From Candidatus Midichloria sp. (lineage in GTDB: Bacteria > Pseudomonadota > Alphaproteobacteria > Rickettsiales > Midichloriaceae): a DNA stretch of 64,000 nt. This document shows, in pieces, positions 9,380 to 19,099 of the stretch (position 1 is the stretch's first letter; every line of letters begins with the position of its first letter). A program made the translations under genes and the position numbers. Under the pieces are notes generated by a model. It was not told the origin of the DNA. It did no database searches and saw only the letters and a program-made list of their open reading frames with translations. Location of the stretch: the NCBI GenBank assembly GCA_030060845.1, contig CP094379.1:627737-691736 (forward strand), given 5' to 3'.

Positions 9380-9837
9380 TACTCACTAATCATTGCTCTA
9401 GGTGACTTTGTATTAACCAGGAATTTTTCTTGAAGCTGAAGCAAATCAGTTAAAAATCCTAATGCTCCCTCATCATTAGTTGCTTTTACTATTCTAATAG
9501 CTTCCCTAATTACGTCAGTAATAATAGCCAATTTTTTAGTAGTTCGGCAATAGCTGAGTTACTATCCTTGCCTAAGTTAACAGAAATCCCCTAACTTCAG
9601 TAAATTTTTGGAAATCTACAAAGTTAGCTGGCACATCGTAACTCACAGTTCTGATTCTCTCTGCAGTTCGATCTATAGACTCAGCTAAATCCTTGTATAG
9701 TGGTCCGGAAAATTTGTGTAGAAATAAAAATTATTTGCAACTAAGTTTCTGTGAAACTTTTGAGTATTGAACTGTAGATAGTATGCTATTGCCAAAATCA
9801 CTGATAGGTTTTTATAAGAAGTTTCTTGTTTTTTCAT
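9376..9837 (-). pseudogene. dps: Dps-like ferritin, frameshifted remnant
   Basis: Reading the minus strand in shifting frames gives a recognisable Dps protein. Frame one runs from an ATG at 9835-9837 and includes QKFHRNLVANNFYFY, the place of the Dps first ferroxidase helix. A shift then gives LYKDLAESIDRTAERIR, very close to the Dps second-helix signature. After further breaks there is VIREAIRIVKATNDEGALG and a C-terminal helix ending in AMISEY. At least two frame changes and stops separate the parts, so no full protein can be made. Dps normally stores iron and shields DNA in starvation and oxidative stress. Total length (about 154 codons) equals an intact Dps, so decay is by point changes, not deletion. 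Confidence 0.8.
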
Positions 9838-9899
9838 AAATAACCTCTATAAAAATTATAATTACATAATGAGGATAAAAGCTATTTAAAGTCGACAGA

Positions 9900-10551
9900 T
9901 TACTTTTTAACCGCAATAGTCATACCAGAATCAATGGGCAACATTATAGTTTGGAATAACTTATTATCCGAAACCCTTCTATTGAATTTTTGCATACTTT
10001 CCCACATTAAACTGCATTGTTTACCCTTAGGCAGTTCCTTACATATACCATCGAAAAGTAAAGTATTATCTGCAATCACTAACCCCCCCTGTCCTCAAAA
10101 CATCAGTAGATTCATTCAAATAACCGTAATACTCTGATTTCTTGCCATCAATAAAAATAATATCAGCTTGCTCTAAACTTACTCTTGAATTTAAAAATGT
10201 GATTGCATCTATATTAAACACCTCAATTTTTTCCTTTAAGTTATGCTTTATAATATTTTCTTGAGCAATATTAAAGTATTGCTCATTTTTTTCAATAGAT
10301 AAGATTTTCCCCTCTTTAGCAAGGCCTTCCGCCATATATGCAGCAGAGTAACCAACAAATGTTCCTATCTCTATAATTAGCTTGGCCTGTATGAATTGAA
10401 CAAAGAACTTTAAAATAGAACCCTTAAAAGGACTAACTTGCATATAAGCTTTGTCTTTTGGCGCTGATTCTCTAATACTTTTTAAAATCTCACTCTCATA
10501 ACAATATAGCTCATTTATATATTTAATTTTTTCTGACTCAAAATGTCTCAT
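9900..10551 (-). pseudogene. SAM-dependent O-methyltransferase, frameshifted in a G7 run
   Basis: Class I O-methyltransferase of the caffeoyl-CoA/catechol O-methyltransferase-like family. The open frame 10066-10551 gives 161 residues with the SAM motif IEIGTFVGYSA and the acidic motif IIFIDGKKSEYY. It then ends in a shifted tail after DVLRTGG. The break sits in a run of seven G (plus-strand C at 10083-10089). Removing one base restores LVIADNTLLFDG and a normal C-terminal part down to the stop at 9900-9902, about 217 residues in all. Thus only a one-base homopolymer change separates it from an intact gene. That could be a real recent loss, a slippage switch, or a sequencing error. Confidence 0.75.
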
Positions 10552-10630
10552 ATAAAAAATGTTATTAATAAAGCTATCGATAACACATTTCTTTTATAAA
10601 ATATTCTTTTTCTCAAAATATCTATACCTA

Positions 10631-10659
10631 TTGCAAAAATCATTTTTATTATATATACA
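10631..10659 (+). promoter_or_regulatory. Promoter of tRNA-Gln
   Basis: TTGCAA, 17-base spacer, TATACA, ending 19 bases before the mature tRNA 5' end. Confidence 0.55.
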
Positions 10660-10678
10660 GTTTCCGTGCAAATCAAAC

Positions 10679-10753
10679 TGGGGTGTAGCCAAGTGGTAAG
10701 GCAACGGTTTTTGGTACCGTCATTCGGTGGTTCGAATCCATCCACCCCAGCCA
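10679..10753 (+). tRNA. tRNA-Gln (anticodon TTG)
   Basis: A complete 75-base cloverleaf. The acceptor TGGGGTG pairs with CACCCCA. The anticodon arm is ACGGT/ACCGT with a loop reading TTTTGGT, so positions 34-36 are TTG. The T loop is GTTCGAATC, the discriminator is G, and CCA is encoded. It resembles bacterial tRNA-Gln(UUG) closely. It stands alone between a broken methyltransferase and broken ccmC, with its own promoter. A 68-residue open frame on the other strand covering it is a shadow. Confidence 0.96.
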
Positions 10754-11111
10754 CTTTTAAATTACTCTTTCTGAGGTTTAAGGAAAAATAATTACCCTTA
10801 AATTACTTTTTTAGCAAATTTATTCCTATTTCTAATGACAAAAAAGTTTTATTTCTTCTAATTCCGCTCGTATGTTAACTTTTAACATTAGAATTTTCTT
10901 TTCAGTTGAGAAAAAATCCTTAGTGTATAATATCTTAATAATGTAGAGTTCTGCATAGGTAGCTTTGGTTAGAGAATCTATATGCTGAGTCAAAAATAAG
11001 CTCAAAGTATTCTTTTTTACTGCCTTTTGAGGTTTTAGCGCTAAGCAAGCTTGTGCCCTTTCTCATAGCAAAGCAGGACAATAGGAAAAAGCATAGATCT
11101 TCTAGAGGTTT
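10754..11111. other. Gene-free stretch after tRNA-Gln
   Basis: About 360 AT-rich bases with no convincing frame, repeat or RNA fold seen by eye. It probably holds fully decayed coding sequence. Confidence 0.4.
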
Positions 11112-11813
11112 CTATAACTCAGTTCTATCTAGTTTTTTTATAATTATCTCTAATTTAACCCTTGATATAATAGCAACACTGACTAAAATCAATACTCCAA
11201 AAAAGTTATAGTATTTGGGTATATCATTAACAGATGGATAGAGAGTCCACCTGCTTTAAGAAACGTGCTTTTTGGTGAAGTATTTCCTAAAAATCAACAA
11301 AAAATTTTATTATTGGAATATTAAGAAAGCCTACTATAGAAGTTATTGCAGCCACCCTTATACCTAGTTCTTCATTATAAAAAGTGTTTCTTACTAAAAA
11401 TATAAGACAGAGTTATAAAAAATAGTACTAACATTGAGGTTAATCTCGCATCCCAGACCCACCATGCGTTCCACACCAGGTTTTCCCCATATCGAGCCTG
11501 TCACCAGAGCAATCCCTATTACTCCTAGCAATACATAAGCGCTAGATTTTGCTACAATATCAAATAATATCACCTTTCTTATTAGAAAAATGATAGAAGA
11601 TACAGCTATCACAGTACACAATCCCATAGAAATCCAAGCAACTGGAATATGTATACACATTATTCTTACTAAATTTCCCTGTAGATAATCATCTGGAAAA
11701 TACTTAAAAACCAAAAAACATTCACAATTATTAAAGCAGATGACAGAAAAAAGGAAACTTAGTAATAAATTAGACTTTACAAAAAACTTTACAATACTAT
11801 TTACTAATTTCAT
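11112..11813 (-). pseudogene. ccmC: Heme exporter protein CcmC, frameshifted remnant
   Basis: The ATG-initiated frame 11394-11813 gives an N-terminal CcmC. A first membrane helix is followed by DDYLQGNLVRIMCIHIPVAW, the family's signature. Two more helices and LVTGSIWGKP come next. The essential WGT-WVWD heme-handling motif is destroyed by a frameshift right there (WGKPGVERMVGLGCEI). Reading on in other frames recovers the rest: IFLVRNTFYNEELGIRVAAI, SIVGFLNIPIIKFFVDF and a last helix FFGVLILVSVAII ending near 11112. Total length of about 234 codons matches an intact CcmC. CcmC passes heme to CcmE for cytochrome c maturation; this copy cannot. Confidence 0.85.
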
Positions 11814-12030
11814 GAGCGTAGCCCTCTCTCTTATTATAAATACCTTGTTTTTTCTTCGGTCATCTGTAATTACTTCTATATTTATTCTGTCATCTTTTTT
11901 ATTCCGTTTTTAATAAAAATTTCTCTTATTTCCTCTGCAATTCTCACTGCTTTACTTTCTATTAAGTTCTTATCATAATTTTCCATCACAATAAAAAGCT
12001 CTGTAGGTAATCCCAGCTTCTAACCTCTTA
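11814..12030 (-). pseudogene. Unrecognised coding remnant upstream of ccmC
   Basis: Minus-strand fragments in two frames read NYDKNLIESKAVRIAEEI and then, after a frameshift in an A-rich run, DRINIEVITDDRRKNKVFII. The second runs in frame into the ccmC ATG. This looks like the end of a small soluble protein. No family is recognised. Confidence 0.3.
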
Positions 12031-12401
12031 ATTGTTAAAAAAATATGAAAAAGCAACATGCAGCCAAAATACACTTTTTATTAGAATAATTTTTAACATT
12101 AAATATTGTGAAAAAGTTCATGGTTTTTAACTAAAAATAAAAAAATCTTTTTTTATATAAAAATATTTAAGAGTTATTGACGTAGTTAGTACTTGTTAGA
12201 TAAAAATTTTTTATTATCTTAGATAATGTTAAAAACATTCTACAAGTTCAAAAAATGAGGACTTTTAGTTGTACTTTATTTTGTTAAAAACATGTTTGTT
12301 CATTGCAAATAACTAGTAATTAACATATAAACACCTTTGTAAATATTAAAAAAGTATAAATTAATCTTATATATTTATTTATAGGTATCATCATTGAAAC
12401 A
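12031..12401. other. Very AT-rich gap beside hemE; candidate replication origin
   Basis: About 370 bases, almost entirely A/T with short A and T runs, no open frame of note, and no IS remains. In Caulobacter and Rickettsia the chromosomal origin lies directly next to hemE, and here the gap lies directly upstream of the hemE remnant. A parS site is 5.5 kb away, also usual for an origin region. I did not find convincing DnaA boxes (TTATNCACA) or CtrA pairs by eye, so this rests on context and base composition. Confidence 0.3.
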
Positions 12402-13442
12402 ATGAGAGGAATAAAAACTGAAAAAGTTCCTGTATGAATAATGAGACATGCTGGACGATATCTTCCAGAGTATAGAAAACTCCGAGCAACTCTTCTTTCA
12501 TTTATGGAATTTTGTTTAAGTCATGAAGCAAACAAAATTCCATAAATGGTGTAACTGAAGCAACTATGCAGCCCTTGAAAATGTTTAATTTAGATGCAGC
12601 AATAATATTTTCAGATATACTAGTTTTACCTCATGCACTTGGAGCAAATATGGAATTTCATGATAGGGAGGAACCCATACTGGAGAAGATAAAAGGAATA
12701 AGAGGCTTGAAATCAGACTCTAGAATTTTAGATAAAGTTAGCGCTGCACTGAAAATCACTCAAGAAAAAATGGAAAAAGAGTTTCTCAACAAAGCATTAA
12801 TGGGATTTACTTGATGCCCCTTAGACTGTTGCTTGTTATATAGTTGAAGGAAAAGGCAATAGAGATTTTACTAACGTCAGAAAATTTTATTATGCTAATA
12901 AAAAAGAATTTGAAGGTATCATATTAATCCTTACCGAGGAAACTGCAAGCTACTTAATAAGTCAGATCAAGTCAGGAGCTCAAATAATAAAAATCTTTGA
13001 TTCCTGGGCCAGAATTTTAACTCCAGATTTATTTGAAAAATTCATCATTGAACCTACTAGGAGGATAGTACAGGCAATTAGGTCTGAAGTTGGAGAAATT
13101 CCAGTCATAGGCTTTGCAAAGAGTGCTGATTCTATGATAACTAAGTATGCAGAGAGGACAGGAATCAATTACGTAGCTATCGACCAGACTATACGAATGT
13201 CTTGGGTAAGAAATAATTTGGGCAAAGATATAATCCCTCAGGGAAATTTGGACAATGCATTGTTGTTTTTTAATAAAAGTGATATAAAGGAAGAAGCTAT
13301 AAAAATATTAGATACCTTTTCTGACCATCCATTTATTTTTAATTTGGGTCATGGAGTTCTACCTAAGACCTCAGTTGAAAGTATTGAGCATTTAGTAAAG
13401 GTTATAAAAAACTACAGAAAATGCAGCAAGATAAACAAGTGA
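12402..13442 (+). pseudogene. hemE: Uroporphyrinogen decarboxylase HemE, broken
   Basis: Clear HemE remains across the full family length. The N-terminal part reads RHAGRYLPEYRKLRA, the uroporphyrin-binding signature, but the preceding Trp codon (PVW) is TGA. A small frameshifted and duplicated patch follows near 12505-12560. An open part at 12566-12814 contains [18 protein letters not shown]. Then a one-base shift and a TAG in place of Trp (family GAPWT) occur near 12811-12824. The rest (VACYIVEGKGNRDF, IKIFDSWA, NLGHGVLPKT) is intact to a TGA at 13440. Its end overlaps the dnaB start by 22 bases. HemE converts uroporphyrinogen III to coproporphyrinogen III, so this copy implies loss of that heme step unless a second copy exists. 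Confidence 0.9.
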
Positions 13443-14863
13443 AAGCTTTACCAAGTAATGTTGAGGCAGAACAGTCGATTCTAGGGGTGCTCTTAAATAA
13501 TAATGAGCATTTAGAAAAAGTTATAGACTTTCTAAAACCAGAGCATTTTTTTGTTCCAATACATGAAAAGATTTTTGAGTTAATTATTAAATTTAATGAA
13601 AGGGGAAGCCTAGCTAGTCCGGTTACCCTTAAAAACTATGTAGATAGCAATCCATTCATGGGTGATATTGAAATAACTGGTTTTGAGTATCTAGTTAAGA
13701 TAACTGCATCTGCTCAAGTAGTGTACGATATAGAGAACTTAGCAAGGCATATCCACGAGCTAGCCCTAAGGAGAAGGATTATCTCAATAGCAGAAGAAGC
13801 TATACTGGACTCATATAAAGACGAGGTGGAGATTTCTACCAATGATAGAGTAGAAGATATAGAGCAAAAGCTTTTTAACTTAGCCATGTCAGGTGAAAGA
13901 GAAGGTAAGGTTGTCCAGCTAAAGGCTCCATTAAAGAGTACTATACAAAAAATTAAGGAAGCTAAAGAAAGAGGTAGTATAGTTAGCGGGATCTCCAGTA
14001 AACTAGTGGAATTAGACAAAATTACTAGTGGTTTTCAGAATTCAGATTTAGTTATCATTGCTGCTAGGCCTTCTATGGGAAAAACATCACTTGCTATAAA
14101 TATAGCAATAAATGCAACAGAATTTTTTGAGGAAGAAAGGAGAAGAAGAAATCTTTTGGATACCCCCATGAAATCGGTTGGTTTTGTTTCTTTAGAGATG
14201 TCAGCAGACCAAATAGCAGCTCGTATCTTATCTATTAAAACTGGTGTTGATGGTAGCAAGATAAGAACAGGATCAGTAAATAAAGAGGAATTTGAAAAGC
14301 TAGCTAAAGAAAGCGTACTTCTTTCAGATATGAATTTTTTCATAGATGGCACTCCAGCTCTTTCTATTTCAGCGATACGAACAAGAGCTAGAAGGATGAA
14401 AAGGCAACAAAACTTAGGACTACTTATTATAGACTATCTACAATTAGTCAGGTCTTCAGGTTTTTCAAGAGATATGAATCGTGTACAGGAAATTGGCGAG
14501 ATATCTCAGGGACTAAAGGCTATTGCAAAGGAATTAGATATTCCTGTAATTGCGCTATCTCAGTTGTCAAGGGCGGTTGAAACAAGAGAAAATAAACGAC
14601 CCTTACTTTCTGATTTAAGGGAAAGTGGCAATATAGAACAAGATGCTGATGTTGTTATGTTTATTTATAGAGAACAGTATTACTTGGAAAGAGGCGCCCC
14701 AGCAGACTCTGGAAAAAATGCTGAGTGGCAAGCGCTCTATGATAAAGTAAAAAATACAGCTGAAGTGATTATCGCAAAACAAAGGAACGGGCCAGTTGGC
14801 ATATGTACATTGAGATTTGATACTGCGACAACAAATTTTTCTAGCCTTGATAGTTTACACTAA
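13421..14863 (+). CDS. dnaB: Replicative DNA helicase DnaB
   Basis: Hexameric 5'-3' helicase of the replication fork. The 480 residues show the DnaB N-terminal primase-interaction domain (about 10-115), a linker, and the RecA-like motor. The motor has Walker A RPSMGKTS at 216-223, the Walker B strand LLIIDYLQL, and the DnaB signature ALSQLSRAVETR with the arginine finger region after it. Length is typical. The start lies inside the tail of the hemE remnant and has a weak ribosome site. recA follows 106 bases later on the same strand. Confidence 0.97.
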   Translation: MQQDKQVKALPSNVEAEQSILGVLLNNNEHLEKVIDFLKPEHFFVPIHEKIFELIIKFNERGSLASPVTLKNYVDSNPFMGDIEITGFEYLVKITASAQVVYDIENLARHIHELALRRRIISIAEEAILDSYKDEVEISTNDRVEDIEQKLFNLAMSGEREGKVVQLKAPLKSTIQKIKEAKERGSIVSGISSKLVELDKITSGFQNSDLVIIAARPSMGKTSLAINIAINATEFFEEERRRRNLLDTPMKSVGFVSLEMSADQIAARILSIKTGVDGSKIRTGSVNKEEFEKLAKESVLLSDMNFFIDGTPALSISAIRTRARRMKRQQNLGLLIIDYLQLVRSSGFSRDMNRVQEIGEISQGLKAIAKELDIPVIALSQLSRAVETRENKRPLLSDLRESGNIEQDADVVMFIYREQYYLERGAPADSGKNAEWQALYDKVKNTAEVIIAKQRNGPVGICTLRFDTATTNFSSLDSLH

Positions 14864-14969
14864 AAATCTTTTGTCAGAAAAATTAGTCGTTGTTATAAAT
14901 AAATATCTTGCAAATAACTACAATTTATTGCAAGAATCGCTTTAGGTTTTGCAAAATTTATAGGGAAAT

Positions 14970-16025
14970 ATGAATCAAATTGTGAATGATAAACAAAAAG
15001 CTTTAGAGGCTGCCTTAAGTCAAATTGAAAAGGCTTATGGCAAAGGCTCAATAATGAAATTAGGAGGAAGCGGCCATCTAGATATAGCCGCAATCTCAAC
15101 AGGGTCCTTGGCTTTAGATATAGCTCTTGGAATAGGGGGATTTCCAAAGGGAAGGGTTATAGAAATATTTGGCCCAGAAAGCTCTGGTAAAACAACCTTA
15201 GCGCTTTCTACAATTGCAAGTGCTCAAAAGGCAGGTGAGTCCTGTGCATTCATCGATGCAGAACATGCCTTAGATCCAGTTTATGCTAGTAAGCTAGGTG
15301 TTGATATTCAAAAATTAGTTGTTTCGCAACCAGATAATGGCGAACAGGCACTTGAGATAGCAGACGTTTTAGTAAGATCGGGAGCATTTGGAATAGTGGT
15401 TATAGACAGCGTTGCAGCCTTAGTTCCGAAGGCAGAGATTGAGGGCGAGATGGGGGACACCCATATGGGCCTACAGGCAAGGTTAATGAGCCAAGCGCTA
15501 AGAAAACTTATAGCAAGTGTTGCGAAGTCAAACTGCATGTTAGTTTTCATTAATCAAATTCGTATGAAGATAGGAGTAATGTTTGGCAGCCCAGAAACCA
15601 CAACTGGCGGTAATGCTCTTAAATTCTACTCTTCTGTAAGGATTGACATAAGAAGGATTGGTAGCATTAAAGAAAAAGAAGATGTAATTGGAAGCCAAAC
15701 TCGGGCTAAAGTCGTCAAGAATAAAGTTGCTCCTCCTTTTAAAATTGCTGAGTTTGATATAATGTATGGCGAAGGCATTTCAAAGGTTGGTGAAATAATT
15801 GACTTAGGAGTTAATACTGAAGTAATAGAAAAATCAGGATCTTGGTATGCCTATGCTGGTCAAAAAATTGGGCAAGGCAGAGAAAATGCTAAAAGGTTTT
15901 TAAAAGAGAGTCCGCAAGTAGCTGATGAGATAGAAATGAAAATCCGTAATTCTAGCAGTTTATTGACTGCTATCCAGATATCTGCTCCTGAAAGTGCTGA
16001 AAATGTAGAAAATTTTGCTGATTAA
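14970..16025 (+). CDS. recA: Recombinase RecA
   Basis: Strand-exchange ATPase for homologous recombination. The 351 residues are full length, with Walker [10 protein letters not shown] at 68-76, the [16 protein letters not shown] segment (normally -NQIR-K-GVMFG) and the L1/L2 loops. A short C-terminal tail ends in Ala/Glu-rich residues. It sits between dnaB and ppdK, all on the plus strand; ppdK starts 22 bases after its stop, so read-through is likely. No LexA-type operator was seen upstream. Presence of intact recA matters in this window because many repeats here could recombine. Confidence 0.98.
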   Translation: MNQIVNDKQKALEAALSQIEKAYGKGSIMKLGGSGHLDIAAISTGSLALDIALGIGGFPKGRVIEIFGPESSGKTTLALSTIASAQKAGESCAFIDAEHALDPVYASKLGVDIQKLVVSQPDNGEQALEIADVLVRSGAFGIVVIDSVAALVPKAEIEGEMGDTHMGLQARLMSQALRKLIASVAKSNCMLVFINQIRMKIGVMFGSPETTTGGNALKFYSSVRIDIRRIGSIKEKEDVIGSQTRAKVVKNKVAPPFKIAEFDIMYGEGISKVGEIIDLGVNTEVIEKSGSWYAYAGQKIGQGRENAKRFLKESPQVADEIEMKIRNSSSLLTAIQISAPESAENVENFAD

Positions 16026-16047
16026 TAAAAAAACAAATAAGTAATTA

Positions 16048-18672
16048 ATGAAAAATTGGATCTATAGTTTTGGTTGTGGCCACAATCATTCTAATTTTAA
16101 TAAATCTATTTTGGGTAGCAAGGGATACGGCCTTGCTGTTATGTCAAATTTAGGTTTTCCAGTTCCACCAGGATTTACACTCATAACAGATACATGTGAT
16201 ACTTACTATCAAAGTGGTAAAACCATACCTGAAGAAATTTGGGATCAAGTTGTAGCAAAAATTAGAGCTCTGGAGTCAATCACTGGGAAAGTTTTTGGAG
16301 CAGGGCCCTTTCCTTTACTTTTATCCATAAGGTCTGGAGCTAGAATCTCTATGCCTGGGATGATGGATACAATATTGAATCTAGGGCTCAATGATAAAAC
16401 AACAGAGTTGTTGGGTGCTGCAACTAATAATTTAAGATTTGCATATGATAGTTACCGCCGCTTTATAGAAATGTATGCAACTGTTGTTATGGATATCGAT
16501 CACTATTTGCTTGAGAGTGTGTTGAATTATGCTAAACAGCAAATGAACATAGAGTATGATTGGCAATTAAATGTTGAGGCATTAAATAAGATAATTAACG
16601 ATTATAAAAAAATCGTCCTAGAGAATACTGGTATTGGATTGCCGCAGAATGTTTTTGAGCAGCTAAGAACGGCAATATGTGCGGTATTTAAGTCTTGGAA
16701 CGGCCAAAGAGCTATTAAATATAGGAAACTTAATAATATCCCAGATCATTGGGGAACAGCTGTTAATGTTCAATCGATGGTTTTTGGTAATATGGGCGCT
16801 GATAGCTTGACTGGGGTTTTATTTACTAGAAATCCATCAGATGGAGAAAAGGAATTATTTGGTGAGTTTCTAGTTAATGCTCAAGGAGAAGATCTGGTTG
16901 CTGGAATCCGTACTCCCCAGCCAATAACTAAAAAAGGAAAGATGTCTATGCATAGTGATGAGCCCTCATTAGAAGAAATTAATTCAGAGGTCTTTAATCA
17001 TTTAAAGAAGTTGGCAACTAAATTGGAAAAGCATTTCTCTGAAATGCAAGATATTGAATTTACCGTTGAAAGAAATAAATTATGGCTATTACAAACAAGA
17101 AAAGGAAAACGTACTGCTAAGGCATCTATTAAGATAGCTATTGATATTATGAAAGAGGGAAGTATTGACCATAAAGAAGTTTTAAATAGGATTTTTCCTT
17201 TAGATATAGAAAAATTGCTACATCATACTATAGATGACTCTGCAAAGACAGAAATACTAGCAAAAGGGCTGCCTGCTTCACCTGGTGCTGCCTCTGGTGG
17301 TGTTGTATTTTCATCAGAAGAAGCAGAGGAGCTCGCTAAAAGAAAGAAAGTTATCCTAGTTAGACGTGAAACTAGCCCAGAAGATATAGGTGGTATGGCA
17401 GCAGCAGAAGGCATATTAACAACAAAAGGTGGGATTACCTCACATGCTGCCGTTATCGCACGCGGTATGGGCAAGCCTTGCATATGTGGGGCTGACGCTA
17501 TCATAATAGATGAAAAGAATGATTATATGCTTATTGGCCAAGAAAAAATCATGGCTGGTGAGTTAATAACAATTAGTGGGGCAACTGGTGATATAATAAG
17601 AGGGAAGGTTGCTACGGTAAAACAGAAGGAGTTTTCAGAGTTTTTAGAGTTAATGCGGTTGGCTGATGGAGTTAAAAGAATGAGTATAAGAGCCAATGCA
17701 GAAACTACAAAAGATGCACAGACTGCCATAGATTTTGGAGCAAATGGTATAGGCCTCTGTAGAACAGAGCACATGTTTTTTGACTCTATTAGAATCGCAG
17801 CTATGAGAGAGATGGTATTTGCTTTGTCAATAGAGGAGCGTAATATTGCATTAAACAAACTAAAATCATTCCAAAAGAATGATTTTAAATCTCTTTTTGA
17901 AAAAATGCGTGGCTTACCGGTAACAATAAGGCTGCTTGATCCTCCGCTCCATGAATTTTTACCAGTAACTAAACATGAAATTGAAAGTTTCGCTACCCAG
18001 ATTGGCATTCCAGTTGCGGAAATAGAAGTTAGAATAAAAAATCTCCATGAAATTAACCCAATGCTCGGGCACAGAGGCTGTAGGCTAGCTATAACTTTCC
18101 CCGAAATTTATGCTATGCAAGTACAAGCTATTTTTGAAGTTGCGACAGAAGTTGGTGATGTTACTCCAGAAATTATGATTCCGCTCGTTTTTGATGCAAA
18201 GGAAGTAGAAATTTTAAAAAATTTGATAGAAGAAGTGCATCAAAAAACAGCTCCTCAACTTAGATATTTATTTGGGGTGATGATAGAATTACCAAGAGCT
18301 GCGCTGCAAGCAGCAGAAATTGCTAAGTTGGTTGATTTTTTTAGTTTTGGTACTAATGACTTAACCCAAACTTCTCTTGGTCTTTCGCGTGATGATGTGG
18401 GTAAGTTTCTGGGTAAGTACCAAGAATATGGAATTATAAAAAGTGACCCATTTGCAACACTTGATCAAGATGGAGTTGGTGAGCTAATTAAAATTGCTGT
18501 GGAAAGAGGAAGAACTGCAAATCCAAAAATAAAAATTGGTGTTTGTGGTGAGCATGGAGGCGATCCTGAATCAATTGAATTTTTTGAAAAAATTGGTTTA
18601 GATTACATATCTTGCTCTCCTTATAGAATACCAGTTGCAAGACTTGCTGCCGCTAAATCAGCTTTAATCTGA
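16048..18672 (+). CDS. ppdK: Pyruvate, phosphate dikinase
   Basis: Interconverts ATP + Pi + pyruvate and AMP + PPi + PEP. The 874 residues match the bacterial enzyme. The N-terminal nucleotide-grasp part has SIRSGARISMPGMMDTILN. The central swivelling phosphohistidine domain has GGITSHAAVIARGMGKPC with the carrier His near residue 466. The C-terminal PEP/pyruvate TIM barrel has GIGLCRTEHMFF, and GVCGEHGGDPES carries the catalytic Cys. In Rickettsiales, which often lack pyruvate kinase or run glycolysis only in part, PPDK links pyruvate to triose-level metabolism; tpiA is in this window. Its regulatory protein (DUF299) is not seen here. Confidence 0.97.
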   Translation: MKNWIYSFGCGHNHSNFNKSILGSKGYGLAVMSNLGFPVPPGFTLITDTCDTYYQSGKTIPEEIWDQVVAKIRALESITGKVFGAGPFPLLLSIRSGARISMPGMMDTILNLGLNDKTTELLGAATNNLRFAYDSYRRFIEMYATVVMDIDHYLLESVLNYAKQQMNIEYDWQLNVEALNKIINDYKKIVLENTGIGLPQNVFEQLRTAICAVFKSWNGQRAIKYRKLNNIPDHWGTAVNVQSMVFGNMGADSLTGVLFTRNPSDGEKELFGEFLVNAQGEDLVAGIRTPQPITKKGKMSMHSDEPSLEEINSEVFNHLKKLATKLEKHFSEMQDIEFTVERNKLWLLQTRKGKRTAKASIKIAIDIMKEGSIDHKEVLNRIFPLDIEKLLHHTIDDSAKTEILAKGLPASPGAASGGVVFSSEEAEELAKRKKVILVRRETSPEDIGGMAAAEGILTTKGGITSHAAVIARGMGKPCICGADAIIIDEKNDYMLIGQEKIMAGELITISGATGDIIRGKVATVKQKEFSEFLELMRLADGVKRMSIRANAETTKDAQTAIDFGANGIGLCRTEHMFFDSIRIAAMREMVFALSIEERNIALNKLKSFQKNDFKSLFEKMRGLPVTIRLLDPPLHEFLPVTKHEIESFATQIGIPVAEIEVRIKNLHEINPMLGHRGCRLAITFPEIYAMQVQAIFEVATEVGDVTPEIMIPLVFDAKEVEILKNLIEEVHQKTAPQLRYLFGVMIELPRAALQAAEIAKLVDFFSFGTNDLTQTSLGLSRDDVGKFLGKYQEYGIIKSDPFATLDQDGVGELIKIAVERGRTANPKIKIGVCGEHGGDPESIEFFEKIGLDYISCSPYRIPVARLAAAKSALI

Positions 18673-18829
18673 AAAAACAACTCAGGGGGAGGGGGGGAAG
18701 CATTATCTCGGATTACAATTCCTGCTATAGGTGCCTAGAATACACAAATTAAGACATATCCCTGCATCACATTCTCAGAGTATCATAATAATCATCATCA
18801 TGGGTAATAATTAGTGCTTTTACTGTACC
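18673..18829. other. Gap after ppdK with G-rich run
   Basis: Begins with two G runs (G5 and G7, near 18688-18700), rare in this AT-rich sequence. No gene or terminator hairpin was recognised. Confidence 0.4.
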
Positions 18830-19095
18830 AATACGAATTTAGGATAGAAAGAGAAGAGAGTAAAAAGTTGAAAAGAGAGTTTTGCAAGAAGCTAAGTGTT
18901 GAGATATATAAGATTTGTTCAAAAAAATATATACTCAACATGAAGAGATGTATCATAACTTTATTTTATATCCTAGGTAATTTTTGCCAGATGAGAAGAA
19001 TGGGAGAGAAGAAGATTAGTACCAAATATCACAAGCATCAAAGAGACAGAAAATTAAAGCTTTCTAAATTACTAACTATCATGCTCTATACTTAA
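18830..19095 (+). mobile_element. IS982-family fragment, 5' part only
   Basis: The same sequence as the start of the larger IS982-family remnant at 55621-56570, in the same orientation and about 75-85% similar by eye. The open frame ends with RKLKLSKLLTIMLYT, the IS982 N-terminal signature. It stops abruptly where an IS5-family fragment on the other strand begins at about 19100, so a later insertion or deletion cut it off. Confidence 0.65.
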
Positions 19096-19099
19096 TCAT

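Noticed and set aside
10548..10754. 68-residue open frame on the minus strand
   Set aside because: It lies across a perfect tRNA-Gln on the plus strand and is an accidental frame.
12430..12830. TGA read as tryptophan (codon reassignment)
   Set aside because: One hemE Trp position is TGA, but another is TAG and frameshifts occur beside them. All intact genes use TGG for Trp and use TGA as a normal stop (for example ppdK and xerD).
18814..19095. 93-residue basic protein as a new gene
   Set aside because: The same sequence forms the start of the IS982 remnant at 55621, so it is a transposase fragment.
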